DNA from: Poriferisodalis sp965204125
Lineage (GTDB): Bacteria > Actinomycetota > Acidimicrobiia > Acidimicrobiales > Poriferisodalaceae
Reading direction: 5' to 3'
Length of the DNA stretch: 64,000 nt
Assembly (NCBI RefSeq): GCF_965204125.1
Contig: NZ_OZ241968.1
Span: 2,480,001 to 2,544,000 of the forward strand
Part shown: positions 34,878 to 42,788 of the stretch, in pieces
Layout: each line of letters opens with the position of its first letter
Position numbering within the stretch: position 1 is the stretch's first letter
Program-made: the position numbers and the translations under genes
Notes under the pieces: generated by a model
What the model saw: the letters and a program-made list of their open reading frames with translations, nothing else
The model's database searches: none
What the model was told of the DNA's origin: nothing

Positions 34878-35098
34878 CTACGTCACCGTCCCCTCTGTCC
34901 GTTGCTCACACTTGGCCCGTCTTGAGCGCCGTTCATCATGGATGTTTCCACACATCCGTGGTGGACATGTCGAGAACATCAACATTGAGATGCGGCTCCA
35001 AATTCTCGCGGGGAGTGAGTGGACCTCGTTGAACCTTCTCGTTGGCCAGGGCGGAATTACTCTGTCCTGGAGTGGCGCTTGGGCCGGTCAGCGGGGCC
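34878..35098. promoter_or_regulatory. Divergent control region between the vWA/tubulin-like operon and the nuclease lipoprotein
   Basis: This 221-bp intergenic stretch must contain promoters for both directions. CATGGATGT (34937-34945) and ACATCCGTG (34952-34960) form an inverted repeat with one G-T pair and a 6-nt spacer. An 8-bp palindrome, GACATGTC, follows at 34964-34971. These are candidate operators or leader structures. No -35/-10 pair is convincing. Confidence 0.45.
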
Positions 35099-36265
35099 GT
35101 GAGACGAATTCGACGGCCCCACGCGCTGCAGATCCTTGTGTGCGCAGTGTTGGTTGGCGCATGCGGGACTAGCGCTGAGCCGGTCGGCAAAGACTCCACC
35201 ACGGCGGTCCCGGTGGCGCAGCCCGCAACTGCGTCGGTCCGGAGCGATGACGCCGTTGCGACGGTGTCGACACCGTCAATGTCGAGCGATGATGCGGGCC
35301 TGGCTCCCATTCCGGTCTCGTCTGCGCCTTCGCCGGATGCCGGAACTGATGTCGCGCAGGCTGATGCAGAACAGGTGTCGCCGCCGCCGTCCATGGATGT
35401 GTCGTCGGCGGTTGGTGACGACACCGAGGTCGACCGTGAGGTCTTCCCGGACGCAACATTCCCCGAGGCGTCGGTGCGGGATCCGGAGGTCGAAACCGCC
35501 GATCTCGAGAGGCGTCGCAGCGTGATCGGCCTGTTCGAACGCCTGCGTGTCGAGGCCGAGCGCCGAGGCGGCTACCGCCGAGAGGCTGTCTTTGCCGGGT
35601 GGCTCTACAGCGGAGGTCAGTCGACGAGGGACCACGTGCTCTCCGAGGAGCGACGGTCTGACGGCTCGTGGCTCTCTGCGTATGACGCATCGGATGTGGG
35701 CCAGCCGTCTGACTTGCACATCGACCATCTCGTGCCTCTGGCCGAGGCATGGGAGTCTGGCGGGCACGAGTGGACGGCCGATACATGGACTCGCTTCGCC
35801 AACGACCGCACCGACCCGCGCTCGCTGATCGCCGTGAGCGCAGCGACCAACCGGAGCAAGGGAGCACGGGATCCTGCCGAATGGTGGCCGCCAAGTTCGT
35901 CGTACCGCTGCCAGTACGCGGCCGACTGGATCGCCGTCAAGACGCGCTGGGACCTGGCGGTGGACTCCGCCGAGCAGGAATCGCTCGATGCACAACTTGA
36001 CCGATGCGCCGGCGCCGATTTCGCCTTTACCGTTCCGGTGCCAGCGCTCGTGGTTCTGGTGTCACCGACGCTGGAACCCAGCGAGACCACCTTGCCGGAC
36101 ACAGGCGGGTGCCACCCTGCGTACCGGCCCTGTATCCCTTACCACTCTGGCGACGCGCTCAACTGTGGCGATCTGAGCCGCGATCAGCGACCGGTCCATG
36201 TCCTCGACGTGGGCAATGACCCGTATCGGCTTGATCGGGATGGCGACGGCATCGGCTGCCAGTAG
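35099..36265 (+). CDS. Surface lipoprotein with HNH (DUF1524/GmrSD-type) nuclease and Excalibur domains
   Basis: 388 residues. The signal peptide ends at lipobox VGAC (Cys22), placing the protein on the outer face of the membrane. An Ala/Ser/Pro/Asp-rich linker of about 110 residues follows. The region about 160-290 matches secreted actinobacterial HNH proteins: DLHIDHLVPLAEAW gives the His/Asp metal site, then FANDRTDPRSLIAVSAATNRSKG and DPAEWWPP. The last 45 residues (CHPAYRPCIP, then DRDGDGIGCQ) form an Excalibur calcium-binding motif. GTG 35099 is preferred because it yields a clean lipoprotein signal; TTG 35042 is a longer alternative. It is divergent from the vWA/tubulin-like operon. 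Predicted to cut extracellular DNA or RNA; activity unproven. Confidence 0.85.
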   Translation: MRRIRRPHALQILVCAVLVGACGTSAEPVGKDSTTAVPVAQPATASVRSDDAVATVSTPSMSSDDAGLAPIPVSSAPSPDAGTDVAQADAEQVSPPPSMDVSSAVGDDTEVDREVFPDATFPEASVRDPEVETADLERRRSVIGLFERLRVEAERRGGYRREAVFAGWLYSGGQSTRDHVLSEERRSDGSWLSAYDASDVGQPSDLHIDHLVPLAEAWESGGHEWTADTWTRFANDRTDPRSLIAVSAATNRSKGARDPAEWWPPSSSYRCQYAADWIAVKTRWDLAVDSAEQESLDAQLDRCAGADFAFTVPVPALVVLVSPTLEPSETTLPDTGGCHPAYRPCIPYHSGDALNCGDLSRDQRPVHVLDVGNDPYRLDRDGDGIGCQ

Positions 36266-36321
36266 CACCCACAGATCCGCTCTGTCAACGGCATCCTTGC
36301 GGGGCACGGCAGAATGGGAGC

Positions 36322-36381
36322 GTGAGTCTCTTCGCGTTCGGCCCGGCGCCGGCCGAGCACCTCAGCGAGAAGCTTGGCTAG
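36322..36381 (+). CDS. Possible 19-codon leader ORF upstream of relA
   Basis: GTG 36322, preceded by TGGGAGC, opens a 19-codon frame ending at TAG 36379-36381, 4 bp before the preferred relA ATG (36386). Its position would allow translational coupling. No homology or regulatory motif such as a run of hungry codons is evident, so it may be chance. Confidence 0.25.
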   Translation: MSLFAFGPAPAEHLSEKLG

Positions 36382-36385
36382 GGCC

Positions 36386-38692
36386 ATGCCTGCGGTGTCG
36401 CGCGTCCTTCCGTGGCGGCGCATCGCGAACACGGTCGCGGCCGACATCTCGCCGGTGGTCGAGCGCTACCGCCAGCGCTGGCCGAAGCAGTCGCCCGAGC
36501 TGGTCATCCGTGCGTACGAGGCGGCCGCACAGGCCCATGAGGGCCAGCGACGCAAGACAGGCGAGGCGTATATCACCCATCCGGTCGCTGTGGCAGGCGT
36601 GGTTGCCGATCTCGGCCTCGACGACACGTCGATTGCCGCTGCGCTGCTGCACGACGCAGTGGAGGACACGAGCGTCGAGCTGGTCGCGCTGGCCGACGAC
36701 TTCGGCCCCGAGGTAGCGGCCATCGTGGACGGGGTCACCAAGCTCGACCGGGTCCGCTTCGCCTCCAAGCAGGCACAGCAGGCCGCGACCCTGCGCAAGA
36801 TGCTCGTGGCGATCGCGAACGACCCTCGCGTGCTGATGATCAAGCTGTCGGATCGGCTCCACAACATGCGCACGCTCGGGGCGCTCGGCGCTGCCAAGCA
36901 GGCCGACGTGGCCCGCGAGACGCTCGACATCTATGCCCCGCTCGCCAACCGGCTCGGCATGCAACAGGTACGCGACGAGCTGGAAGACCTGGCCTTCGCG
37001 GCGCTGTACCCGAAGCGCTACGCCGAGATCGACCGGATGCTCGCCGAGCGCACTCCCGAGCAGGAGCGCTATGTCGACCGGGTGCTGACAGAGGTCCGCG
37101 AGCAGCTGTCGCGGATGAAGATCGAGGCCACGGTGACCGGGCGCAAGAAGCACCACTGGAGCGTCTACGAGAAGATGGTCATCAAGAACCGCTCGTTCGA
37201 CGAGATCTTCGACCTGGTGGGCATCCGGGTGGTGGTGCCGACGATCCGTGATGCGTACGCGGCGCTGGGCTCCATACACGCGACGTGGAAGCCGGTGACG
37301 GGCCGGTTCAAGGACTACATCGCGATGCCCAAGTTCAACCTGTACCAGTCGCTGCACACCACGGTGGTCGGCCCGTCGGGCACGGCGGTGGAAGTGCAGA
37401 TCCGCACTGACGAGATGCACCAGCGGGCCGAGTACGGCGTGGCGGCTCACTGGCGCTACAAGGCCGAGCGCAACGGCAATGGCAACAAGGCCAGCAGCAA
37501 GGGCGGCAAGGCGCAGCGCCAGAGCAGCAAAGCGGAGCGCCACAGCAGCACGGTCGCCGAGGAGGACATGCCCTGGCTGAGCCGGCTGGTCGAGTGGCAG
37601 GCCGAGTCTGACGACCCGGCCGAGTTCATGCGCACCATCGCCAGCGACCTCGGTCACGGCGAGGTGTACGTGTTCACGCCCAAAGGCGACGTGGTCACGC
37701 TGCCGACCGGCGCTACGCCCATCGACTTTGCGTACGCCATCCACACCGACATCGGCGACACGCTTATCGGCGCCAAGATCGACGGCCGGCTCGTGCCGCT
37801 CGACCGGCAGCTGCGCTCGGGCGACACAGTGGAGGCGTTCACCTCCGACGATCCCGGGACGCGGCCGTCGCGCGACTGGTTGGAGATCGCGGTCACACCG
37901 CGGGCCCGCTACAGCATCCGGCGCTGGTTCGCCCGTTCCGACCGGTCCGAGTGGGAAACGGCCGGTCGGGAAGCGGTCTCGGACGAGCTGCGTTCCGAGG
38001 GGCTCAAGGCATCGTTGCTCATCGACGGCGACGAGATGCGCGCCGTGGCGGAGCAGTTCAGCCGGGCCGATCTCGACCAGCTCTTCGAAGCGGTGGGCAA
38101 GGGCGATGTGCGGCCTCACTCGGTGGCCAAGCGCCTCGTCAGCAACCTGCGAGGCGAGGGTGACGGGGTGCAGCTGCCTGCACGCCCGGCCCGGCAGCGA
38201 GGCTCGCGCCGGCGCCGCTCCGCTGGCGTGCATGTCGACGGCCATGACGACGCGCTGGTGCGCTTGGCACGCTGCTGCAGCCCGGTGCGCGGCGACGAGA
38301 TCCTGGGATTCGCGACCAGCGGGCGCGGCATCTCGGTGCATCGAGCCGACTGCGCCAACGCGGCCGAGCTGGCGACGGCATCAGGCGCCCGCCAGGTCGA
38401 GGTGGAGTGGGACGAGAGCTGGGCGGGCGAGTTCGCCGCTGCGCTGGAGGTGCGCGGCCTCGACCGCAACCGGCTGCTGCTCGACGTCGTGCAGGTGGTG
38501 TCGGGCCGCCACGACCTGTCGATCGCGAGCTGCGACACGTTCGTCGGCGACGACCAGGTGGCGGTGATGCAGTTCGAGGTGGAGGTGGGCGATCCGATCC
38601 TGCTGGACCAGCTGCTGGCCGCCCTGCGCGAGGTGCCGGGCGTATTCGACGCCTACCGCACCATCGAAGGCCTCGCCCACACCGAGTACTGA
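36386..38692 (+). CDS. relA: Bifunctional (p)ppGpp synthetase/hydrolase, RelA/SpoT family
   Basis: Makes and degrades the alarmone (p)ppGpp. The hydrolase HD motif LLHDAVEDT and the synthetase region (RFKDYIAMPKFNLYQSLHTT, VEVQIRT) are intact; the RFKD form is the one found in bifunctional Rel enzymes. A TGS domain (VYVFTPKGDVVTLPTGATPIDFAYAIH) and a C-terminal ACT domain follow. A Lys/Gln/Ser-rich insertion lies at about residues 360-390. ATG 36386 gives 768 residues; TTG 36374 would add four. In actinobacteria relA usually follows secDF; here the accessory block separates them. Confidence 0.96.
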   Translation: MPAVSRVLPWRRIANTVAADISPVVERYRQRWPKQSPELVIRAYEAAAQAHEGQRRKTGEAYITHPVAVAGVVADLGLDDTSIAAALLHDAVEDTSVELVALADDFGPEVAAIVDGVTKLDRVRFASKQAQQAATLRKMLVAIANDPRVLMIKLSDRLHNMRTLGALGAAKQADVARETLDIYAPLANRLGMQQVRDELEDLAFAALYPKRYAEIDRMLAERTPEQERYVDRVLTEVREQLSRMKIEATVTGRKKHHWSVYEKMVIKNRSFDEIFDLVGIRVVVPTIRDAYAALGSIHATWKPVTGRFKDYIAMPKFNLYQSLHTTVVGPSGTAVEVQIRTDEMHQRAEYGVAAHWRYKAERNGNGNKASSKGGKAQRQSSKAERHSSTVAEEDMPWLSRLVEWQAESDDPAEFMRTIASDLGHGEVYVFTPKGDVVTLPTGATPIDFAYAIHTDIGDTLIGAKIDGRLVPLDRQLRSGDTVEAFTSDDPGTRPSRDWLEIAVTPRARYSIRRWFARSDRSEWETAGREAVSDELRSEGLKASLLIDGDEMRAVAEQFSRADLDQLFEAVGKGDVRPHSVAKRLVSNLRGEGDGVQLPARPARQRGSRRRRSAGVHVDGHDDALVRLARCCSPVRGDEILGFATSGRGISVHRADCANAAELATASGARQVEVEWDESWAGEFAAALEVRGLDRNRLLLDVVQVVSGRHDLSIASCDTFVGDDQVAVMQFEVEVGDPILLDQLLAALREVPGVFDAYRTIEGLAHTEY

Positions 38693-38759
38693 GGCACCGA
38701 GTTCTGAGGCCCTGGTGCAGCTAGGACTGGGGGCGGTAGGGCCGTAGCCTGCGCTGGTC

Positions 38760-40112
38760 ATGTCCGGTACGCCTCCGACGCCCGCGAGCCCTGCCAACAG
38801 CGGCGATGCAGCGGCCCCGAAGTCGTTCCGGACGCCGATCGGCACGCACGATCTCGCACCACCGGAATCGGGCCGCTGGGTGGCGTTGCTGGGCGCCTTC
38901 ATCGCCGCCGCCGACCGGGCCGGATTCGGCTACTTGCAGACGCCGATCTTCGAGGACATCGGCGTTTTCGCCCGCATCGGCGAGGGCACCGACGTGGTCG
39001 GCAAGGAGATGTACGAGTTCTTCGACCGCAGCGACCGCCACCTGGCGCTGCGTCCGGAGTGCACGGCGTCGGTGTGCCGCGCTTTCGCCCAGCACCGCCC
39101 CACCACGCCGTGGAAGGTCTGGTACCAGGGGCCGTTCTTCCGCTACGAGGCACCCCAGGCCGGCCGCTACCGCCAGTTCCACCAGATCGGGGCAGAGACG
39201 CTCGGCACCGACGACCCTGATGCCGACGTGGAGATCATCGCCCTCGCCGCCGAGTTCTTCGGCGCGATCGGGCTTCAGCGGGTACCACTGCTGGTGAACT
39301 CGATGGGCGACATCGGCACCCGCGTGGCCTACGGCGAGGCGTTGAGCAGCTACCTGCAGCGCCGCGCTGGCGATGTGGACCCGCAGGACCGGGACAAGAT
39401 CGAGCGCCACCCGCTGCGCATCTTGGACTCCAAGCGGCCGGCCACAGCGGCCGTGGCCGAGGAAGCTCCACGCATCACTGACTATCTCACCGCAGCCACG
39501 GCGGCCCACTTCGAGCGAGTGCGCGAGGGGCTGGACGCACTCGGGATCTCCCACGACGTCGAGCACAAGCTCGTGCGCGGCCTCGACTACTACACCCGCA
39601 CCACGTTCGAGTTCCGTGCGGCCAGCCTCGACGCCGCCCAGGACACGGTGTGCGGCGGCGGCCGCTACAACGGACTGGTGGAGGCGCTCGGCGGTCCGCC
39701 GACGCCCGGCATCGGCTTTGCGCTGGGCATCGAGCGCCTGCTGCTGGCCTGCGATGCCGAAGGCGTCTTCGATGTTCCGGCACAGCGGGCCGAAGTGTGG
39801 GTGATCGACACGGCCGGCGGTGCTGCCGCACGCGATCTCACCCATGAGCTGCGCACGGTGGGCATCCGGGCCGACCGGGCATTCGACGACCGGTCGATGC
39901 GGGCGCAGATGCGCGCCGCGGACCGCTCCGGCGCTGAGATCGCGCTCATCGTGGGAACCGACGAGATCGATGCCGGCTCCGTCACCGTGCGACCGCTGCG
40001 TCGTCCTGACGGCGGCGACGCCGAGATTGCGCAGCAGAGCGTGCCGCGCGCCGAACTGCTTCCCACGCTGCGACGCATCTTCGACGAGCTCAATGCGGAA
40101 GGTGGTACGTGA
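38760..40112 (+). CDS. hisS: Histidyl-tRNA synthetase
   Basis: Class II synthetase charging tRNA-His, 450 residues. Motif 2 is FRYEAPQAGRYRQFHQIGAE, the HisA motif is LVRGLDYYTRTTFEF and motif 3 is GIGFALGIERLLLA. The usual PEGTA reads PECTAS, a single Gly-to-Cys change. The first 20 residues are a short disordered extension. The stop overlaps the aspS start. Confidence 0.97.
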   Translation: MSGTPPTPASPANSGDAAAPKSFRTPIGTHDLAPPESGRWVALLGAFIAAADRAGFGYLQTPIFEDIGVFARIGEGTDVVGKEMYEFFDRSDRHLALRPECTASVCRAFAQHRPTTPWKVWYQGPFFRYEAPQAGRYRQFHQIGAETLGTDDPDADVEIIALAAEFFGAIGLQRVPLLVNSMGDIGTRVAYGEALSSYLQRRAGDVDPQDRDKIERHPLRILDSKRPATAAVAEEAPRITDYLTAATAAHFERVREGLDALGISHDVEHKLVRGLDYYTRTTFEFRAASLDAAQDTVCGGGRYNGLVEALGGPPTPGIGFALGIERLLLACDAEGVFDVPAQRAEVWVIDTAGGAAARDLTHELRTVGIRADRAFDDRSMRAQMRAADRSGAEIALIVGTDEIDAGSVTVRPLRRPDGGDAEIAQQSVPRAELLPTLRRIFDELNAEGGT

Positions 40113-41989
40113 TGGGCGACCGAATGCGAACCGACTACTGCGGACGGCTGAGCCGCGCCGACATCGGCCGCGACGTCACCGTGTGCGGCTGGGTCTCCCG
40201 GCGCCGTGAGCATGGCGAGCACCTGGCCTTCGTCGATCTGCGTGATCGCACCGGCATCGTGCAGTGCGTCGTGGACCACGCTCACGATCTGCGGCCGGAG
40301 TACGTGCTGGCGGTGACCGGAACAGTCCGTGAACGACCGGAGGACACCGCCAATCCCGACCTGGCCACCGGCGAGATCGAGATCGGTGATGCAACCGTCG
40401 AGGTGCTGTCGCGTTCGGAGCCGCCGCCATTCCAGATCGACGGCCGCACCGAGGTCGACGAGATGCTGCGCATCCGCCATCGCTACTTGGACCTGCGGAA
40501 TCCCCGCATGCACTCGAATCTGGTGAATCGGGCACGCGTGAATGCAGCGATCCGCCGTTCGATGGAGGCAGCGGAGTTCATCGAAGTCGAGACTCCGACG
40601 CTGGTGGCCTCGACACCTGAGGGTGCCCGCGACTTCGTGGTGCCCAGCCGTCTGCATCAGGGCCGCTTCTACGCGCTGCCCCAAAGCCCCCAACTGTTCA
40701 AGCAGCTCTGCATGGTGGGCGGCATCGACCGCTACTACCAGATCGCTCGTTGCCTGCGAGACGAAGACCTGCGAGCTGACCGGCAGTTCGAATTCACCCA
40801 GCTCGACCTGGAGATGAGCTTCGCCAGCGGCGCCGAGGTGCGCGCCGTGATCAGCGAGGCAGTGGCCGAAGCTACAGAGGAGATCACCGGTGTGCGCCCC
40901 GCAGCGATGGGAGAGATCACCTGGCACGAGGCGATCGACCGCTACGGGTCGGACAAGCCCGACCTGCGCTTCGGGCTCGAGCTCACTGAGCTCACCGATC
41001 TGTTCGCCGAGACCGGCTTCAACGCCTTCAAGGCGCCTGCTGTGCGGGGCATTCGCGTGCCCGGCGGCGGCGACATCAGCCGCAACGCGGTCGACGATCT
41101 CACCAAGCAGTGCCAGCGCTGGGGCGCCAAGGGTCTCGTGTGGATGCGCGTGAGTGCCGGCGAGCCGCTGGCCGACGGTGCCCGCAGCGCCGCGGGAGGA
41201 CGGCTGGCCGTCACCTCGCCGGTCGCGAAGTTCATGTCCGACGCCGAGATCGACGGCGTGCTCGAACAGCTGGGGGCTGAGCCGGGCGACATGTGCTACT
41301 TGGTGGCCGACACTTGGCGCCGAGCCAGCGGGGTGCTCGGGCTGTTGCGGCTGGAGCTGGGCCGCCCGCCGGTGAACGAGGGCGGCCTGCACTTCCTGTG
41401 GGTGGTGGACTTTCCCCTGTTCGAGGATGTGAGCGCCGACGGTCTGCCGATCCCGGCGCACCACCCGTTCACGATGCCCCATGCCGACGATCTCGATGTT
41501 GTCGCGGCAGCTTCGGAACGCATGGCCTCAGGCGGCGGCTTCGACGCCGACACCCTGCTGGGCGTGCGCTCGCAGGCGTACGACCTGGTGCTGAACGGCT
41601 GGGAGCTGGGCTCGGGCAGTGTTCGGATCCACCGGGGCGACATCCAGCAGCAGGTCTTCGATCTGCTGGGCATCGATCCCGCCGCGGCGCAGGAGCGATT
41701 CGGGTTCCTGCTCGACGCCTTCCGGTTCGGCGCTCCGCCGCACGCCGGCTTTGCGTTCGGCATCGACCGCCTGGCGGCTCTGCTGTGCGGCGAGGAGAAC
41801 ATCCGCGAGGTCATCGCGTTTCCCAAGAGCCAGTCCGGCGCGGATCCGCTCACCAACGCCCCGAGCCACATATCAGCCGAACAGCTGGAAGAGTTGGGGC
41901 TCGCTCTCGTCGCCAGTGAGGGCGAGCAGGGTGACATCGCCCGTGAGGGCGAGCAGGGTGTCGTCGCAGCAGACGAGGATGAATCATGA
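40109..41989 (+). CDS. aspS: Aspartyl-tRNA synthetase, bacterial type
   Basis: Class II synthetase for tRNA-Asp (or Asp/Asn; no gatCAB genes are in the window). The N-terminal anticodon-binding OB fold begins GRLSRADIGRDVTVCGWVSR. Catalytic motifs include QSPQLFKQLCMVGGIDRYYQIARC and the C-terminal GFAFGIDRLAALLCGEENIREVIAFPK. The bacterial GAD insertion is present, giving 626 residues. The tail contains a 27-bp direct duplication (GTGAGGGCGAGCAGGGTG at 41916 and 41943) encoding a repeated EGEQG unit. GTG 40109 overlaps the hisS stop. Confidence 0.97.
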   Translation: MMGDRMRTDYCGRLSRADIGRDVTVCGWVSRRREHGEHLAFVDLRDRTGIVQCVVDHAHDLRPEYVLAVTGTVRERPEDTANPDLATGEIEIGDATVEVLSRSEPPPFQIDGRTEVDEMLRIRHRYLDLRNPRMHSNLVNRARVNAAIRRSMEAAEFIEVETPTLVASTPEGARDFVVPSRLHQGRFYALPQSPQLFKQLCMVGGIDRYYQIARCLRDEDLRADRQFEFTQLDLEMSFASGAEVRAVISEAVAEATEEITGVRPAAMGEITWHEAIDRYGSDKPDLRFGLELTELTDLFAETGFNAFKAPAVRGIRVPGGGDISRNAVDDLTKQCQRWGAKGLVWMRVSAGEPLADGARSAAGGRLAVTSPVAKFMSDAEIDGVLEQLGAEPGDMCYLVADTWRRASGVLGLLRLELGRPPVNEGGLHFLWVVDFPLFEDVSADGLPIPAHHPFTMPHADDLDVVAAASERMASGGGFDADTLLGVRSQAYDLVLNGWELGSGSVRIHRGDIQQQVFDLLGIDPAAAQERFGFLLDAFRFGAPPHAGFAFGIDRLAALLCGEENIREVIAFPKSQSGADPLTNAPSHISAEQLEELGLALVASEGEQGDIAREGEQGVVAADEDES

Positions 41990-42420
41990 GCAGCAGCGAT
42001 CTGGCCGCCGTGGTGGTGACTGTCTGCGTGGTGGTCGCGCTGGTGGCCCTGATCGCCGTGCTGACGCAGGCGTTCGCATTGATGCGGGAGTTCCGGCGCA
42101 AGCTCGAGGATTTCGACTCCAAGGTGGGGCCGGCGCTCAGCCAGCTCGCCGACACCGCCGAGATGGCCCAGGCCGAGATCGGCCGGCTGCGCGACCTGCT
42201 GAACATTGCACAGAAGGTGGCCGGACTGGCCGAGTCGGCCGGTGCGGCCACCGCCCGTGTGGCCGCGACACCCGTTGACAAAGTGCGCTCGGCGATTTCT
42301 GTGCTGCGCGGAGCGCAGACAGGTGGCACAGGGCAGCGCGGCAAGGCCGAAGAAGAAGGGCGCGAGACCGGTTCCGGCGGCGAGAGCACCGCCGCAGGCA
42401 GCGAAAGCAGAGGTCGCTGA
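41986..42420 (+). CDS. DUF948-like single-pass membrane protein
   Basis: 144 residues. One membrane helix (AAVVVTVCVVVALVALIAVL) is followed by a helical, coiled-coil-like region and a Gly/Glu-rich disordered tail. Proteins of this type with the same location before alaS are common in actinobacteria; their function is not established. ATG overlaps the aspS stop (ATGA). Confidence 0.75.
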   Translation: MSSSDLAAVVVTVCVVVALVALIAVLTQAFALMREFRRKLEDFDSKVGPALSQLADTAEMAQAEIGRLRDLLNIAQKVAGLAESAGAATARVAATPVDKVRSAISVLRGAQTGGTGQRGKAEEEGRETGSGGESTAAGSESRGR

Positions 42421-42422
42421 GG

Positions 42423-42692
42423 ATGCTGAAGCGGATGCGCTGGCTGACGTTGGGTGCCGGGCTGGGCGCTGGAGCGTCGCTCTGGCTGCAGCGGCGGTTC
42501 CGCTCGTTGCTGGATCGCTATGCACCCGTGCGGGGAACGGCCAATGTGCTGGGTACGGCACGCCAGATGCGCCGTGACCTTCGTACGGCGTGGCGCGACG
42601 GCAAGCGGCAGATGCACGATGCCGAGCAGCGCCTGCGCGACGAGCGAGACCGCCGCTGGGCCGAGCGCCGCCACCGCCGCGAAGCCGCCTGA
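42423..42692 (+). CDS. Small membrane-associated protein, DUF6167-like
   Basis: 89 residues. A short hydrophobic N-terminus (WLTLGAGLGAGASLWL) precedes a strongly basic helical region (MRRDLRTAWRDGKRQM and RDERDRRWAERRHRREAA). It resembles the small protein found between the DUF948 protein and alaS in many actinobacteria. Function unknown. Confidence 0.65.
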   Translation: MLKRMRWLTLGAGLGAGASLWLQRRFRSLLDRYAPVRGTANVLGTARQMRRDLRTAWRDGKRQMHDAEQRLRDERDRRWAERRHRREAA

Positions 42693-42698
42693 ATCGCC

Positions 42699-42766
42699 GA
42701 GGCCGCGAAAGCCCTCGGCGGCCACGGAGGCCGCGAATAGCTCCCGGCGGCCACGGAGGCCGCGAA
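42699..42766. repeat. 28-29-bp tandem repeat upstream of alaS
   Basis: GAGGCCGCGAA recurs at 42699, 42727 and 42756. The longer unit CGGCGGCCACGGAGGCCGCGAA is present twice (42716-42737, 42745-42766). The array fills most of the 96-bp gap before the alaS ATG and contains GGCC-rich inverted segments able to pair. It may affect alaS expression or be simple slippage. Confidence 0.75.
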
Positions 42767-42788
42767 AGCCCCTCGGTATCCTCTGGGG

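Larger units (their letters stand above)
24475..36265. other. Accessory block between secF and relA
   Basis: Between two housekeeping genes that are normally close neighbours in actinobacteria lie about 11.8 kb of non-core genes: a TA pair, a four-gene minus-strand operon and a divergent surface nuclease-like lipoprotein. Most genes here run opposite to the flanking core genes. No integrase, transposase, tRNA or clear direct repeats at the ends were seen, so the means of acquisition is unknown. Confidence 0.6.

Noticed and set aside
24475..36265. Prophage or integrative element
   Set aside because: No integrase, phage structural gene, attachment repeat or tRNA target is visible.
41916..41960. 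27-bp direct duplication near the aspS 3' end as a functional element
   Set aside because: It only lengthens a disordered acidic tail by nine residues and sits outside conserved domains.
42699..42766. T-box or riboswitch upstream of alaS
   Set aside because: No T-box consensus or antiterminator can be read; the stretch is a plain tandem repeat of under 100 bp.
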